Assembly (NCBI GenBank): GCA_022651385.1
Contig: JALCQR010000007.1
Location: forward strand, 62,001 to 126,000
DNA from: Clostridia bacterium
GTDB lineage: Bacteria; Bacillota; Clostridia; Lachnospirales; Anaerotignaceae
Reading direction: 5' to 3'
DNA: 64,000 nucleotides
Shown here one piece after another: positions 9,311-18,881 of this stretch. Both the position numbers and the translations under genes were made by a program. Below the pieces are notes generated by a model. It worked only from the letters and a program-made list of their open reading frames with translations. It ran no database searches and was not told where the DNA came from. Position 1 is the stretch's first letter, and each line of letters begins with the position of its first letter.

Positions 9311-9568
9311 ATGATTAACAAAGCAGAAATTATCGAAAAATTTGGTAGGACACCATCTGATACTGGTTCACCTGAGGTTCAGATTGCTCTTCTTTCGGCA
9401 AGGATTGACGTTCTTACAGAGCATCTTAAATCACATAATAAGGACCATCATTCAAGAAGAGGTCTTCTTAAGATGGTAGGTCAAAGAAGAGGTCTTCTTA
9501 ACTATCTTAAGAATAAGGATATTGAAAAATATCGTCAGCTTATAAGCGACCTTAATCTCAGAAAGTAA
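9311..9568 (+). CDS. rpsO: 30S ribosomal protein S15
   Basis: This 85-residue protein is ribosomal protein S15, a primary 16S rRNA binder in the 30S platform. Diagnostic segments are the [19 protein letters not shown]-terminus, [23 protein letters not shown] and the C-terminal [14 protein letters not shown]. The start has TGGAGGACAT upstream. As in many bacteria it is directly followed by pnp, here separated by a terminator that may limit readthrough. Confidence 0.98.
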   Translation: MINKAEIIEKFGRTPSDTGSPEVQIALLSARIDVLTEHLKSHNKDHHSRRGLLKMVGQRRGLLNYLKNKDIEKYRQLISDLNLRK

Positions 9569-9580
9569 TTACAGAATATA

Positions 9581-9612
9581 TAGAGAGGAGCTTACTCCTC
9601 TCTATTATTTTA
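9581..9612 (+). terminator. rpsO terminator/attenuator
   Basis: A 10-bp perfect stem TAGAGAGGAG / CTCCTCTCTA has a CTTA tetraloop (9581-9604) and a T-rich tail. It lies between rpsO and pnp, where partial readthrough would set the pnp level. Confidence 0.85.
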
Positions 9613-9724
9613 TAAAGAGTATGAAATGACGCTACGGATTTCCAGTTTTGGAAACAAGCAGTTTGTTTTGAATTGTTTTTAAAACTGAAGATTCGTGGTG
9701 TCGAATTTAAAAGGAGAGTTGATA

Positions 9725-11854
9725 ATGTACAGAACTTATTCAACTGAAGTTATGGGACGCACTTTAAAAGTAGAAATTGGCAGAGTTGCGGAACAGGCAA
9801 ACGGTGCAGCTTTGGTATACTACGGTGATACAGTTGTATTGGTTACCGCAACGGCATCAGACAAACCAAGAGACGGAATAGACTTTTTTCCTCTCAGCAT
9901 TGATTACGAGGAAAGACTTTACTCAGTCGGCAAAATTCCCGGCGGATTTATAAAAAGGGAAGGCCGCCCAAGTGAAAAAGCAATTCTTACGGCAAGATGT
10001 ATAGATAGGCCAATCAGACCTCTTTTTCCAAAGGATTACAGAAATGATGTTGCAGTAGTTGCCACAGTATTAAGCGTTGACCAAGACTGTCAGCCAGAGA
10101 TAGCAGCTATGTGGGGAGCTTCAATTGCTCTTTCCATATCCGATATACCGTTTACAGACCCTGTTGGTTCGGTAAATATCGGTCTTGTTGACGGTCAGCT
10201 TGTTGTAAACCCGGATTCTGCTCAAAGAGAAGTCAGCAAGCTTTCTCTTACGGTTGTATCAAAAAAAGACAAGGTAATGATGATAGAAGCCGGAGCATAT
10301 GAAGTGCCGAATGATATAATGATGAAGGCAATTAAGCTTGCTCATGAGGAAAATGTAAAAATTGTTGAATTTATAGACGGCATTGTTAAGGCAGAAAATG
10401 TAGAAAAACAAAAATATGAGGAATACGTTATAAATGAGGACGCTTATAAGTTTATCTGCGATTATATAACAACACCTCGTATGGAAGAAGCTGTATATGC
10501 TCAGAAAAAGCAGGAAAGAGACGAAAAGATTAATGCTATTACGGAAGAAGTAATAGAAAATATCGGGGATAAAATTATTGAGATAACAGGTGACGAAGAA
10601 GGCTTGGAACAGCTCGTAAATGATGCTATTTACAAATTTGAGAAAATGACGGTTCGTCATATGATTCTTCGTGAACATAAGAGACCTGACGGCCGTGATA
10701 TTGAAGAAATAAGACCTCTGAGCGCCGAAGTCGACATATTGCCGAGAACACATGGTTCAGCACTTTTTTCAAGAGGACAGACACAGGCTCTAACAGTTAC
10801 AACTCTTGGGGCAATGGATGAAATACAGAGACTTGATGGCCTTGACACTTCGGAAGTTTCAAAAAGATATATCCACCATTATAATATGCCTGGATTTACA
10901 ACAGGCGAGGCCAAAACATCAAGAGGTCCGGGAAGACGAGAAATTGGTCACGGCGCATTAGCTGAAAGAGCGCTTCTTCCGGTAATACCTGACGAGGAAG
11001 AATTCCCATACGCAATCAGAGTTGTATCTGATATAATGAGCTCAAATGGCTCAACAAGCCAAGCAAGTATATGTGGTTCCACACTTTCGCTTATGTCGGC
11101 AGGTGTACCTATAAAACGTCCTGTTGCCGGAATATCTGTAGGTCTTGTTACAGGGGATAATGACGACGATTTTGTAATGCTTACCGATATTCAGGGGCTT
11201 GAAGATTTCTTTGGAGATATGGACTTTAAAGTTGCCGGAACAAGCGAGGGCATTACTGCAATCCAAATGGATATGAAAATTAAAGGTCTTACTTTTAAAA
11301 TGATTGAGCAGGCTCTTGACCAGACAGCCCGTGCAAGAGAAAAGATACTTAAAGTTATGCACGACTGTATAGCAGAGCCGAGAAAAGAACTTTCAAAATA
11401 CGCTCCTAAAATTGTTAACATTAACATTGACGTTGATAAAATTGCTGAACTTATAGGTCCAAGAGGAAAGACAATAAAGAAAATAATTGAGGTTACAAAC
11501 TGTGCAATTGATACAGAAGATGACGGCAGAGTATTTGTAAAAGGTGACGATACTGAAAACATGCAGAAAGCCGTTGATATGATTAAGGCAATAACAATGG
11601 AACCTGAGCCGGGAATGATTTACGACGGCAAAGTAACAAGATTAATGAATTTCGGTGCTTTTGTGGAAATTGCTCCTGGAAAAGAAGGACTTGTTCATAT
11701 TTCAAAAATTTCCAAGGAAAGAGTAAACAAAGTTGAGGACGTGCTTTCCGTAGGCGATGAAGTCAAAGTAAAACTTCTTGAAATTGACCAGCAGGGCAGA
11801 CTTAATCTTTCAATAAAAGATGCCAAAAAAGATGAAAAAAAGAATAACAATTAA
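9725..11854 (+). CDS. pnp: polynucleotide phosphorylase
   Basis: PNPase degrades RNA phosphorolytically from the 3' end and is a degradosome component. The protein has 709 residues from the ATG at 9725, chosen over an upstream in-frame start because AAGGAG at 9711-9716 fits it. It has two RNase PH domains (about 10-225 and 315-545) joined by an alpha-helical linker. A KH domain follows (about 555-615, LIGPRGKTIKKI), then an S1 domain (about 625-695, GKVTRLMNFGAFVEI). The catalytic-side segment GSSTSQASICG-type in the second RNase PH repeat is intact. Full length for the family. Confidence 0.98.
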   Translation: MYRTYSTEVMGRTLKVEIGRVAEQANGAALVYYGDTVVLVTATASDKPRDGIDFFPLSIDYEERLYSVGKIPGGFIKREGRPSEKAILTARCIDRPIRPLFPKDYRNDVAVVATVLSVDQDCQPEIAAMWGASIALSISDIPFTDPVGSVNIGLVDGQLVVNPDSAQREVSKLSLTVVSKKDKVMMIEAGAYEVPNDIMMKAIKLAHEENVKIVEFIDGIVKAENVEKQKYEEYVINEDAYKFICDYITTPRMEEAVYAQKKQERDEKINAITEEVIENIGDKIIEITGDEEGLEQLVNDAIYKFEKMTVRHMILREHKRPDGRDIEEIRPLSAEVDILPRTHGSALFSRGQTQALTVTTLGAMDEIQRLDGLDTSEVSKRYIHHYNMPGFTTGEAKTSRGPGRREIGHGALAERALLPVIPDEEEFPYAIRVVSDIMSSNGSTSQASICGSTLSLMSAGVPIKRPVAGISVGLVTGDNDDDFVMLTDIQGLEDFFGDMDFKVAGTSEGITAIQMDMKIKGLTFKMIEQALDQTARAREKILKVMHDCIAEPRKELSKYAPKIVNINIDVDKIAELIGPRGKTIKKIIEVTNCAIDTEDDGRVFVKGDDTENMQKAVDMIKAITMEPEPGMIYDGKVTRLMNFGAFVEIAPGKEGLVHISKISKERVNKVEDVLSVGDEVKVKLLEIDQQGRLNLSIKDAKKDEKKNNN

Positions 11855-11873
11855 ATTTTAATGCATTTTAAAT

Positions 11874-11903
11874 CCGGAGAGTTTGTGCTTTCCGGTATTT
11901 TTA
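11874..11903 (+). terminator. pnp terminator
   Basis: CCGGAGAG (11874-11881) pairs with CTTTCCGG (11888-11895), including one G-U pair, and is followed by TATTTTT. It lies 20 bases after the pnp stop, upstream of the M16 peptidase start. Confidence 0.7.
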
Positions 11904-11959
11904 ATATTATAAGTATAAAAAGGCCCTTTTATCAAATACTTAAATCGGAGGTGCATATT

Positions 11960-13240
11960 TTGACGGAACTGAAAACTCTTTCAAACGGTATTAGAGTTGT
12001 ACTTGAAGATATACCGTATGTTCGCTCAATATCATTCGGAATTTGGGTAAAAAACGGCTCTGCCGATGAATCCGATGACAAGGCAGGTATATCACATTTT
12101 ATAGAACATATGCTTTTTAAAGGAACATCAAAAAGAAACGGCAAAGATATTGCAGAAGAAATGGATGAAATAGGCGGGCAGATAAACGCGTACACTACAA
12201 AGGAATATACTGTGTTTCATACGAGAACTCTTGATAAGCATTTTGATAAAGCTCTTGATGTAATGAGCGACATGTTCCTTAATTCAAGATTTGATGAAAA
12301 AGACATGAAAAAAGAGCTTGGTATAATACTCGAGGAAATTAAAATGTATGATGATGAACCTGAAGAACATGTTACGGATATGCTTCAGGATTCCATATGG
12401 AAAAATTCTCCTCTCGGTCATCCCATACTTGGCTATGCCGAAACAATTAAAAATTTTGATTCAGCTGCAATAAAGCAATATTTTATTGAAAACTACCGTA
12501 CAGATAACACTGTGATTTCTGTTGCAGGTAATTTTAAAAATGATGAAATGCTAAAAAAAATACAGGCGGCATTCGGAAATTGGAAATCAGTAAAAAAAAT
12601 CGAGAAAACTTCGGCGGCTGTGGATTATACCAAATCGTCCACATCAGAAAAGAAAGATACAGAGCAGCTTCATATAAATATTGCTTTTCCATGCGAGAAA
12701 CGTGACGGCAAAATGAAATACCCAATTGTTGCTTTTAACGCTCTTTTCGGCGGAGGAATGAGCTCACTGCTTTTTCAGAAAGTACGTGAAGAAAACGGAT
12801 TGACATATTCGATTTTCAGTTATAATTCGGCTTTTGAAAATGCAGGTGTTTTTACTATATATCTTAGCCTTAATCCTTCGCAGCTGCAAAAAGTATTTGA
12901 ATTGATTTTTGCCGAATGTGAGCAGCTTAAAAAAACTGGAGTTTCTGAAGAATTGTTAAAAAAGACGAAAACCCAGATAATAAGCAGTTTTATTATTGGA
13001 AACGAAAGTTCTTTAAGCAGAATGACTTCAAACGGCGGTTCCGTGCTTTTGCGCGGATATACTGAAAGTCCAGACGAGATTATAAAAAAAGCTGAAGCAA
13101 TAACTGTTTCAGACATTCAAGACGTAATAAATTTTATATTCGATTATGAAAAGATAAGCATTGCGGCATGCGGGAACACTAACGGACTTGATATCAAAAA
13201 TTTGGCAGATTCAGCCATTAGTAAAGCCATGAATAAATGA
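11960..13240 (+). CDS. M16 family zinc peptidase (YmxG/MlpA type)
   Basis: This insulinase/pitrilysin-family peptidase has 426 residues from a TTG start at 11960. CGGAGG at 11946-11951 supports this start, whereas the in-frame extension upstream runs through the pnp terminator. The inverted zinc motif HFIEH is at about residue 45, with the second ligand Glu expected in EELGIILEEIK (about 120). The C-terminal half carries the typical R/Y region (GGGMSSLLFQKVREENGLTYSI). In Bacillus the equivalent gene also lies downstream of pnpA. The cellular substrate is not known. Confidence 0.93.
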   Translation: MTELKTLSNGIRVVLEDIPYVRSISFGIWVKNGSADESDDKAGISHFIEHMLFKGTSKRNGKDIAEEMDEIGGQINAYTTKEYTVFHTRTLDKHFDKALDVMSDMFLNSRFDEKDMKKELGIILEEIKMYDDEPEEHVTDMLQDSIWKNSPLGHPILGYAETIKNFDSAAIKQYFIENYRTDNTVISVAGNFKNDEMLKKIQAAFGNWKSVKKIEKTSAAVDYTKSSTSEKKDTEQLHINIAFPCEKRDGKMKYPIVAFNALFGGGMSSLLFQKVREENGLTYSIFSYNSAFENAGVFTIYLSLNPSQLQKVFELIFAECEQLKKTGVSEELLKKTKTQIISSFIIGNESSLSRMTSNGGSVLLRGYTESPDEIIKKAEAITVSDIQDVINFIFDYEKISIAACGNTNGLDIKNLADSAISKAMNK

Positions 13241-13282
13241 TATTTATTTTGAGCATACTCCTATTAAAAAGGAGGTATTGCC

Positions 13283-13513
13283 ATGAAATTTTTAGACTGG
13301 TTTGCGCTCACTCTTGTAATAATAGGAGCATTAAACTGGGGTCTTGTAGGCTTTTTCAATTTTGACTTGATTTCAGCAGTTTTTGGAGGCGGTTCCCATT
13401 TTGTAGCAAGAACAATTTTTGCTCTCGTAGGACTTGCCGGTCTTTATTCATTAAGTATTTACGGACGTCTTGAGGCACTTGATGTATATCATCATGCTAA
13501 GGGAAGCCACTGA
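13283..13513 (+). CDS. DUF378 small membrane protein
   Basis: This 76-residue membrane protein of the DUF378 family has two hydrophobic helices. The family signature ALTLVIIGALNWGLVG lies at residues 9-24, and a second GGGSHFVARTIFALVGLAGLYSL helix follows. The start has AAAGGAGGTATTGCC upstream. A terminator follows. No function is established for the family. Confidence 0.88.
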   Translation: MKFLDWFALTLVIIGALNWGLVGFFNFDLISAVFGGGSHFVARTIFALVGLAGLYSLSIYGRLEALDVYHHAKGSH

Positions 13514-13545
13514 AATTTTATTTTTCATAATAATTAATTTTTTTA

Positions 13546-13590
13546 TAAAGACTGTGATTTTTAGGCTAAAAATTGCAGTCTTTATATTTT
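13546..13590 (+). terminator. terminator after DUF378
   Basis: TAAAGACTG (13546-13554) pairs with CAGTCTTTA (13576-13584). The stem continues through ATTTTTAG/CTAAAAAT, and a T-rich tail follows. Confidence 0.8.
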
Positions 13591-13699
13591 GACTTTTATC
13601 AATTTTCTTTGATTTTTATTGTTTTTCAATTAAAAATACATATAATAAGTTATTTTTAATAAAAATTGTCAGAAAAGTTTAAAATTTCATCGGTAGTAT

Positions 13700-13728
13700 T
13701 TGCCTTATCAAAAAAAAGATGTTATAAT
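13700..13728 (+). promoter_or_regulatory. sigma-A promoter of dapF-dapL
   Basis: A -35 TTGCCT (13700-13705) and a perfect -10 TATAAT (13723-13728) have a 17-base spacer and lie about 40 bases upstream of dapF. The leader is too short and lacks the pattern of a lysine riboswitch. Confidence 0.65.
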
Positions 13729-13766
13729 TTTTAAAACTTCAAAAATCAGGAATAAGGTGGTAACTT

Positions 13767-14603
13767 ATGAAATTTACAAAAATGCAGGGATGCGGAAATG
13801 ATTATGTATATATAAATTGTTTTGAAGAAAAAGTTGAAAATCCGAATAAACTTGCGGTTGAAATGAGCGAAAGGCACTTTGGCGTAGGTTCTGACGGTCT
13901 CATACTTATATGCCCAACAGATGAGGCTGATTTCAGAATGAGAATGTTTAATTCTGACGGTTCCGAATCCGAAATGTGCGGAAACGGAATTAGATGCGTG
14001 GGTAAATATGTTTATGACAAGGGACTTACAAGTAAGACAAATGTATCTATAATTACACTTGCCGGAATAAAGTACCTTAATCTTAACATAGGACAAGACG
14101 GAAAAGTTGATACAGCAACAGTGGATATGGGGGAGCCTATACTTAAAGCCGAAGATATACCGGTAAAAAGCGATAAATATCCGGTTATTGACGAAGAAAT
14201 ACAAATTTTGGACAAGACATTCAAGTTTACATGTGTGTCTATGGGAAACCCTCATGCTGTAACGTATGTTGACAATGTTTCTGATTTTGATGTAGAAAAG
14301 TACGGAAAAGTGGCGGAGGTTGATACTCATTTTCCAAGCAAAGTCAATGCGGAATTTGTGGAAAAAGTTTCCGATGATTTTCTTAAAATGCGTGTATGGG
14401 AAAGAGGAGCCGGCGAAACACTTGCATGCGGTACCGGAACTTGTGCCACAGTCGTTGCTTCAGTATTAAAGGGCTTATGTAAGAGAACAACAACTGTACA
14501 GCTTCTCGGCGGCAATCTAACTATAGAGTGGAGAGAATCAAACAATCACGTATACATGACGGGACCTGCACGGTATTCATTTGAGGGAGAATGGCTTAGA
14601 TAA
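13767..14603 (+). CDS. dapF: diaminopimelate epimerase
   Basis: DapF interconverts LL- and meso-diaminopimelate for lysine and peptidoglycan synthesis. The 278-residue protein carries both catalytic Cys motifs: MCGNGIRC near residue 72 and ACGTGTC near 220. The opening [13 protein letters not shown] is the family hallmark. AATAAGGTGG precedes the ATG. It is followed after 21 bases by dapL, whose product makes its substrate, so the pair is a functional operon. Confidence 0.97.
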   Translation: MKFTKMQGCGNDYVYINCFEEKVENPNKLAVEMSERHFGVGSDGLILICPTDEADFRMRMFNSDGSESEMCGNGIRCVGKYVYDKGLTSKTNVSIITLAGIKYLNLNIGQDGKVDTATVDMGEPILKAEDIPVKSDKYPVIDEEIQILDKTFKFTCVSMGNPHAVTYVDNVSDFDVEKYGKVAEVDTHFPSKVNAEFVEKVSDDFLKMRVWERGAGETLACGTGTCATVVASVLKGLCKRTTTVQLLGGNLTIEWRESNNHVYMTGPARYSFEGEWLR

Positions 14604-14624
14604 ATTTTAAAGGGGGCTACCATA

Positions 14625-15863
14625 ATGGCAGATAGCTATATACAGAAACTTATTGCCGAAAGAATCGGCGGTGTAAAATTTGGAAAAGATACGGTTTTAT
14701 ATAAATTTGAAAAAATTAAAAGGGCAAGGAGGGCAGCTGTAGCGGCTCATCCTGAAATTGAGGTAATAGACCTCGGTGTCGGCGAGCCTGACGCAATGGC
14801 TGACAAAGGCGTAGTGGAAACATTGGCAAAAGAAGCTGCAAACTGGGAAAACAGGGGATATACAGATAATGGGCGTGAACCGTTTCAGCGTGCTGCTGCA
14901 AAATATATGGAAGATGTTTATAACGTTCCTGGTATTGACCCGCTTACTGAGGTATTGCATTCAATCGGCTCAAAACCGGCGCTTGCAATGATTCCGCAGG
15001 CATTTATTAATCCCGGCGATATTGCTCTTGTAACTGTACCGGGATATGGCGTTTTAGGCAATATGACAAGATGGCTTGGAGGAGAAACATATGATCTTCC
15101 GCTTCTTGAAAGCAACAATTTTTTGCCTGACCTTGATAATATACCTGAAGATATACTAAAAAGAGCAAAACTTCTTTATATAAATTATCCGAATAATCCT
15201 ACAGGCGCTTTTGCTACAGAAAAATTCTTTAAAAAAGTTGTAAGTTTTGCCAAGAAGAATAAAATCATAGTAATACAGGATGCAGCATATGCCGCTCTTA
15301 CATTCGACGGCACTAAACCGTTTAGTTTTCTTTCGGTTAAAGGAGCTAAGGATGTAGGTGTTGAAATACATTCACTTTCAAAGGCATTTAACATGACAGG
15401 CTGGAGGCTGGCATTTATTACAGGCAATCCGCTTGTTGTAAAAGCAATCGCCGCTGTTAAAGACAACAATGATTCAGGACAGTTCCACGCTATTCAGCTT
15501 GCCGGAAAATATGCTCTTGAACATCCGGAAATTACTAAGGCTACTGCCGAGAAATATTCAAGAAGACATACAATGCTTGTTGCAACACTTAAAAAACTTG
15601 GCTTCAATGCTAAAAAACCAAAGGCATCTTTTTATCTTTACGTAAAGATACCAAAAGGAATAAAGGGCGGAGTTAAATTTAAAACAGCCGAGGATTTCAG
15701 CCAGTGGCTTTTAAGAGAAAAACTTATTTCTACAGTGCCATGGGATGATGTTGAGCCATATGTTCGTATGTCCGTAACGTTCCTTGCTCTTGGTGAGGAA
15801 GAAGAAAAGAAGGTCATGGATGATATTTACAGCAGGCTTTCAGACGTGGAATTTGAGTTTTAA
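14625..15863 (+). CDS. dapL: LL-diaminopimelate aminotransferase
   Basis: This PLP-dependent aminotransferase converts tetrahydrodipicolinate directly to LL-diaminopimelate, bypassing the acetylated or succinylated route. The 412-residue protein has the family start (YIQKLIAERIGGVKFG), the IDLGVGEPD substrate loop, YINYPNNPTGA, and the PLP Lys in HSLSKAFNMTGWR (about residue 250). The context with dapF supports DapL over a general aspartate aminotransferase. A terminator follows the stop. Confidence 0.93.
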   Translation: MADSYIQKLIAERIGGVKFGKDTVLYKFEKIKRARRAAVAAHPEIEVIDLGVGEPDAMADKGVVETLAKEAANWENRGYTDNGREPFQRAAAKYMEDVYNVPGIDPLTEVLHSIGSKPALAMIPQAFINPGDIALVTVPGYGVLGNMTRWLGGETYDLPLLESNNFLPDLDNIPEDILKRAKLLYINYPNNPTGAFATEKFFKKVVSFAKKNKIIVIQDAAYAALTFDGTKPFSFLSVKGAKDVGVEIHSLSKAFNMTGWRLAFITGNPLVVKAIAAVKDNNDSGQFHAIQLAGKYALEHPEITKATAEKYSRRHTMLVATLKKLGFNAKKPKASFYLYVKIPKGIKGGVKFKTAEDFSQWLLREKLISTVPWDDVEPYVRMSVTFLALGEEEEKKVMDDIYSRLSDVEFEF

Positions 15864-15871
15864 ACTATTAT

Positions 15872-15897
15872 AGCACCTGTTATCAGGTGCTTTTTTA
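15872..15897 (+). terminator. dapF-dapL terminator
   Basis: AGCACCTG / CAGGTGCT with loop TTAT is followed by TTTTTT, immediately after dapL and just upstream of the hflX ribosome binding site. Confidence 0.9.
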
Positions 15898-15917
15898 ACT
15901 ATAAAGGAGTGATGGAT

Positions 15918-17186
15918 ATGTCTGATGTGCAGCTTCACTCAACAGAAGAAATAAAGGAAAAAGTTATACTTGTCGGAATTGATACTAATAAAAACGAATG
16001 TGATATAAACGCATGTCTTGACGAACTTGGCCAGCTTGTGGAAACTGCCGGAGGAGAAGAAGCCGGAAGGCTTATACAGCGCCGAGAGCGCATAAACCCC
16101 GGGTTTTATATCGGAACCGGAAAACTTAATGAGCTTAAAGCACTTATAAATGAAACATCTGCCACGGGAGTTGTTTGCGACGATGAGCTGTCTCCGGCTC
16201 AGCTTAAGAATATGGAAGAAGTGCTGGAATGTAAAGTAATGGACAGAACTATGGTCATACTTGATATTTTTGCATCCCGTGCAATGTCAAGAGAAGGCAA
16301 GATACAAGTCGAGCTTGCACAGTTAAAATATCGCCTTACCCGCCTTACAGGTTTAGGTGCTTCACTTTCACGTCTCGGCGGCGGAATAGGCACAAGAGGT
16401 CCAGGTGAGAAGAAGCTTGAAGTTGACAGGCGTTATATAAAGGACAGAATTGGTGAACTTAAAAACAATCTTGAGGAAATACGAACACACAGAAGCCTTT
16501 TAAGAGCACAGCGCAAAAAGAAGGGTACACCTGTGGTTTCGCTTGTTGGATATACCAATGCAGGAAAGTCCACAATACTTAACAATATAACTAAGGCAGG
16601 TGTGCTTGAGGAGGACAAGCTTTTTGCAACTCTTGACACCACTACAAGAATGGCCGAGCTTCCAAACGGCTCGCAGATACTTCTTACTGATACGGTAGGC
16701 TTTATTCAAAAGCTGTCACACCACTTGGTGGAAGCGTTTAAAGCAACTCTTGAGGAGCTTCAGTATGCCGATATTCTTGTTCATGTTGTGGATGCCTCTG
16801 AACCTTTGATTGCTGAGCATATGCAGGTTGTGTATGATACATTAAACGGCCTTGGTTGTGAGGGCAAGCCTGTAATTACGGTTTTTAATAAAATGGATAA
16901 AGTACAGAATGTTGTTTTGCCTGATGATAAAATCTGCCGCAAATCAATAAATATTTGTGCTAAAAATGATGGTGACCTGAAAAAGCTTTTGGAAACAATA
17001 GAAACGGTGTTAAAGTCATTTCGTCATTGTGAGAAAATATTAATTCCATATACCAAGGGAAACTTGCTTAACATTCTTTACGGCAATTGTGAAATAATTT
17101 CTGAAGAACATACTGAAGAAGGAACTGTTATTGAAGCATATATAAATGATGAAATTCATGAAAGACTAAAAAATTTCATTAAATAA
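15918..17186 (+). CDS. hflX: ribosome-associated GTPase HflX
   Basis: HflX is a GTPase that splits stalled or stressed ribosomes. The 422-residue protein has the N-terminal HflX domain (about 10-190), including the glycine-rich LGASLSRLGGGIGTRGPGE linker, then a G domain. The P-loop GYTNAGKST lies near 212, the G3 DTVGF follows, and NKMD is the G4 motif. Of the clustered starts at 15909, 15912 and 15918, the ATG at 15918 best fits AAAGGAG at 15903-15909. A terminator follows. Confidence 0.96.
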   Translation: MSDVQLHSTEEIKEKVILVGIDTNKNECDINACLDELGQLVETAGGEEAGRLIQRRERINPGFYIGTGKLNELKALINETSATGVVCDDELSPAQLKNMEEVLECKVMDRTMVILDIFASRAMSREGKIQVELAQLKYRLTRLTGLGASLSRLGGGIGTRGPGEKKLEVDRRYIKDRIGELKNNLEEIRTHRSLLRAQRKKKGTPVVSLVGYTNAGKSTILNNITKAGVLEEDKLFATLDTTTRMAELPNGSQILLTDTVGFIQKLSHHLVEAFKATLEELQYADILVHVVDASEPLIAEHMQVVYDTLNGLGCEGKPVITVFNKMDKVQNVVLPDDKICRKSINICAKNDGDLKKLLETIETVLKSFRHCEKILIPYTKGNLLNILYGNCEIISEEHTEEGTVIEAYINDEIHERLKNFIK

Positions 17187-17207
17187 AAATTAAAATAAAT
17201 TATTTTA

Positions 17208-17240
17208 AATCCTCTCTGTAATTATCAGAGGGGATTTTTT
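17208..17240 (+). terminator. hflX terminator
   Basis: AATCCTCTCTG (17208-17218) pairs with CAGAGGGGATT (17226-17236) and is followed by a T run. Confidence 0.9.
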
Positions 17241-17409
17241 GGGTATAATATGCTATAATATGTTACAGACTGCATATAAATAATTTGCGGCTTTGTTTAA
17301 CTTCATGATTCCGTAATCAAAAAGGCTGCATTCTTGGTTGAATTTTACGGTGTTTATGGTACTATTAAAATAAAAATTTACATAATAAATATAACGAGGT
17401 AAATAAGAA
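17241..17409 (+). promoter_or_regulatory. folC promoter and leader region
   Basis: Two overlapping TATAAT boxes (17244-17249 and 17254-17259) lie about 150 bases upstream of folC. Neither has a clear -35. The remaining leader shows no structure I can name. The folC ribosome site is weak (ACGAGGTAAATAAG). Confidence 0.35.
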
Positions 17410-18720
17410 ATGAATTATACAGAATCTCTTGAATATTTGAATAAACTTTATGGTATGCTCGGCTATGACCTTGGTCTCGGCAGAGTTGAGGCACTTATGA
17501 AAAGCATGGGCAATCCGCAGGATAAAGCTAAAATTGTACACGTGGCTGGAACTAATGGAAAGGGTTCCATATGCTCAATGATGACAAGTATACTTATCGC
17601 TTCCGGATACAAAGTCGGTACATACACATCTCCGCATCTTGAAAAATATAATGAGAGAATTACGGTAAATAACAAACAGATTTCAGAAGAAGATTTTGCA
17701 AAACATATGACTTTAGTTAAAAATAAGTGTGCCGAAATAGCAAATGAAGGTGTAAGCCAGCCGACCGTATTTGAGGTCGTGACGGCTGCAGCTTTTAATT
17801 ATTTTGCTGAAAAGCAGGTAGATTATATTGTACTTGAAGTTGGGATGGGCGGCAGATGTGATGCTACAAATGTAATTAAAAAACCTGAGGTATCAGTAAT
17901 TGCATCTATAAGCATGGACCATATGGAATATCTTGGCGATACTCTTGCAAAGATAGCTTATGAAAAAGGCGGAATAGTTAAAGAAAACTGTCCGACTGTG
18001 CTTATTTCAGAAAATAAAGAGGTTTATGATACAATAAAACAGATATGCAAACAAAAAAATTCAAAACTTTACTATCTTTCTGAAACCGGCGCAAAAGCAG
18101 TTAAACAAGACATTGCAGGTACAGTTTTTGATGTTAAAAATGAATATTTGGACTATAAAAATATAAAAATATCATTGCTTGGAGAATATCAGCTTATGAA
18201 CGCTACGGAAACACTCCTTGCCTGCAAAGCAATGAATGACAACGGTGCCAAACTAAGCGAAAAAGCCGTATTTGACGGTCTTGCAGACGCAAAATGGAAA
18301 GGCAGAATGGAAATTGTCGAAAAAGAACCTTTTGTTCTTCTTGACGGAGCGCACAACATAGACGGCATAACAATGCTTTCAAAATCACTTAAAAAATATT
18401 TTTCCGATAAACAAATCACATTGCTTATTGGCATACTTGGAGACAAAGAATACAAAAAAATGCTTGAGGTAATTATACCTTTGGCGTCGAAAGTTGTGTT
18501 TACAGAGCCACACAGCAACAGAAAATGGCATGTGGAGGCTGTTGAGGGACTGGTTAAAAAATACGACGTTGAAGTACACATAGAAAAAGATATATCAAAG
18601 GCATATACTCTTGCAAAAAGCATAACAGATAAAAAAAATGTTGTGGTATGTGCCGGTTCTCTTTATTTGATTGGAGAGTTGTATAAGCTTGCGAGAGCTT
18701 CCGAGGGAGGCATAATATGA
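17410..18720 (+). CDS. folC: folylpolyglutamate / dihydrofolate synthase
   Basis: This ATP-dependent Mur-ligase-family enzyme adds glutamates to folates and, in bifunctional forms, makes dihydrofolate. The 436-residue protein shows the P-loop HVAGTNGKGSICSM near residue 45, GTYTSPHLEKYNERI, LEVGMGGRCDATN and the C-terminal LLDGAHNIDG motif. It starts an operon-like chain: its stop overlaps the ATG of the microORF at 18717, which in turn overlaps the zinc-ribbon/TPR gene. Confidence 0.95.
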   Translation: MNYTESLEYLNKLYGMLGYDLGLGRVEALMKSMGNPQDKAKIVHVAGTNGKGSICSMMTSILIASGYKVGTYTSPHLEKYNERITVNNKQISEEDFAKHMTLVKNKCAEIANEGVSQPTVFEVVTAAAFNYFAEKQVDYIVLEVGMGGRCDATNVIKKPEVSVIASISMDHMEYLGDTLAKIAYEKGGIVKENCPTVLISENKEVYDTIKQICKQKNSKLYYLSETGAKAVKQDIAGTVFDVKNEYLDYKNIKISLLGEYQLMNATETLLACKAMNDNGAKLSEKAVFDGLADAKWKGRMEIVEKEPFVLLDGAHNIDGITMLSKSLKKYFSDKQITLLIGILGDKEYKKMLEVIIPLASKVVFTEPHSNRKWHVEAVEGLVKKYDVEVHIEKDISKAYTLAKSITDKKNVVVCAGSLYLIGELYKLARASEGGII

Positions 18721-18881
18721 TAAATTTTAATGAGGAAATTAAAAAATATGAACAAATTCTTGAACTTGACGATATTGAAGATGCTATTCATTCAACTGAT
18801 TTAAAAGACATCATGGACATGCTTAATTACATTGCTTTACAAAGCGGACCAGAAAATAATATAAGGAGCAGAAGTCAATGA
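18717..18881 (+). CDS. 54-residue acidic microprotein between folC and the TPR gene
   Basis: This small ORF is easy to miss. Its ATG overlaps the folC stop (ATGA at 18717-18720) and its own stop overlaps the next ATG (ATGA at 18878-18881), the hallmark of translational coupling on both sides. The product starts MINFNEEIKKYEQ and is strongly acidic and helical-looking (ILELDDIEDAIHSTDLKDIMDML), with no Cys, signal peptide or membrane segment. I do not recognise a family. Its position suggests it is translated together with the zinc-ribbon/TPR membrane protein and may act with it. That is inference. Confidence 0.7.
   Translation: MINFNEEIKKYEQILELDDIEDAIHSTDLKDIMDMLNYIALQSGPENNIRSRSQ

Noticed and set aside
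10259-10753. Long minus-strand open frame of 164 codons inside pnp
   Set aside because: It is antisense to the well-conserved pnp reading frame, and its product is Phe/Tyr/Ile-rich as expected from shadow frames of AT-rich genes.
11861-11959. N-terminal extension of the M16 peptidase reading frame
   Set aside because: It runs through the pnp terminator and has no homologous-looking sequence. The TTG at 11960 with CGGAGG is a better start.
13584-13766. Possible lysine riboswitch upstream of dapF
   Set aside because: The leader after the promoter is only about 30-40 bases and lacks any L-box-like pattern.
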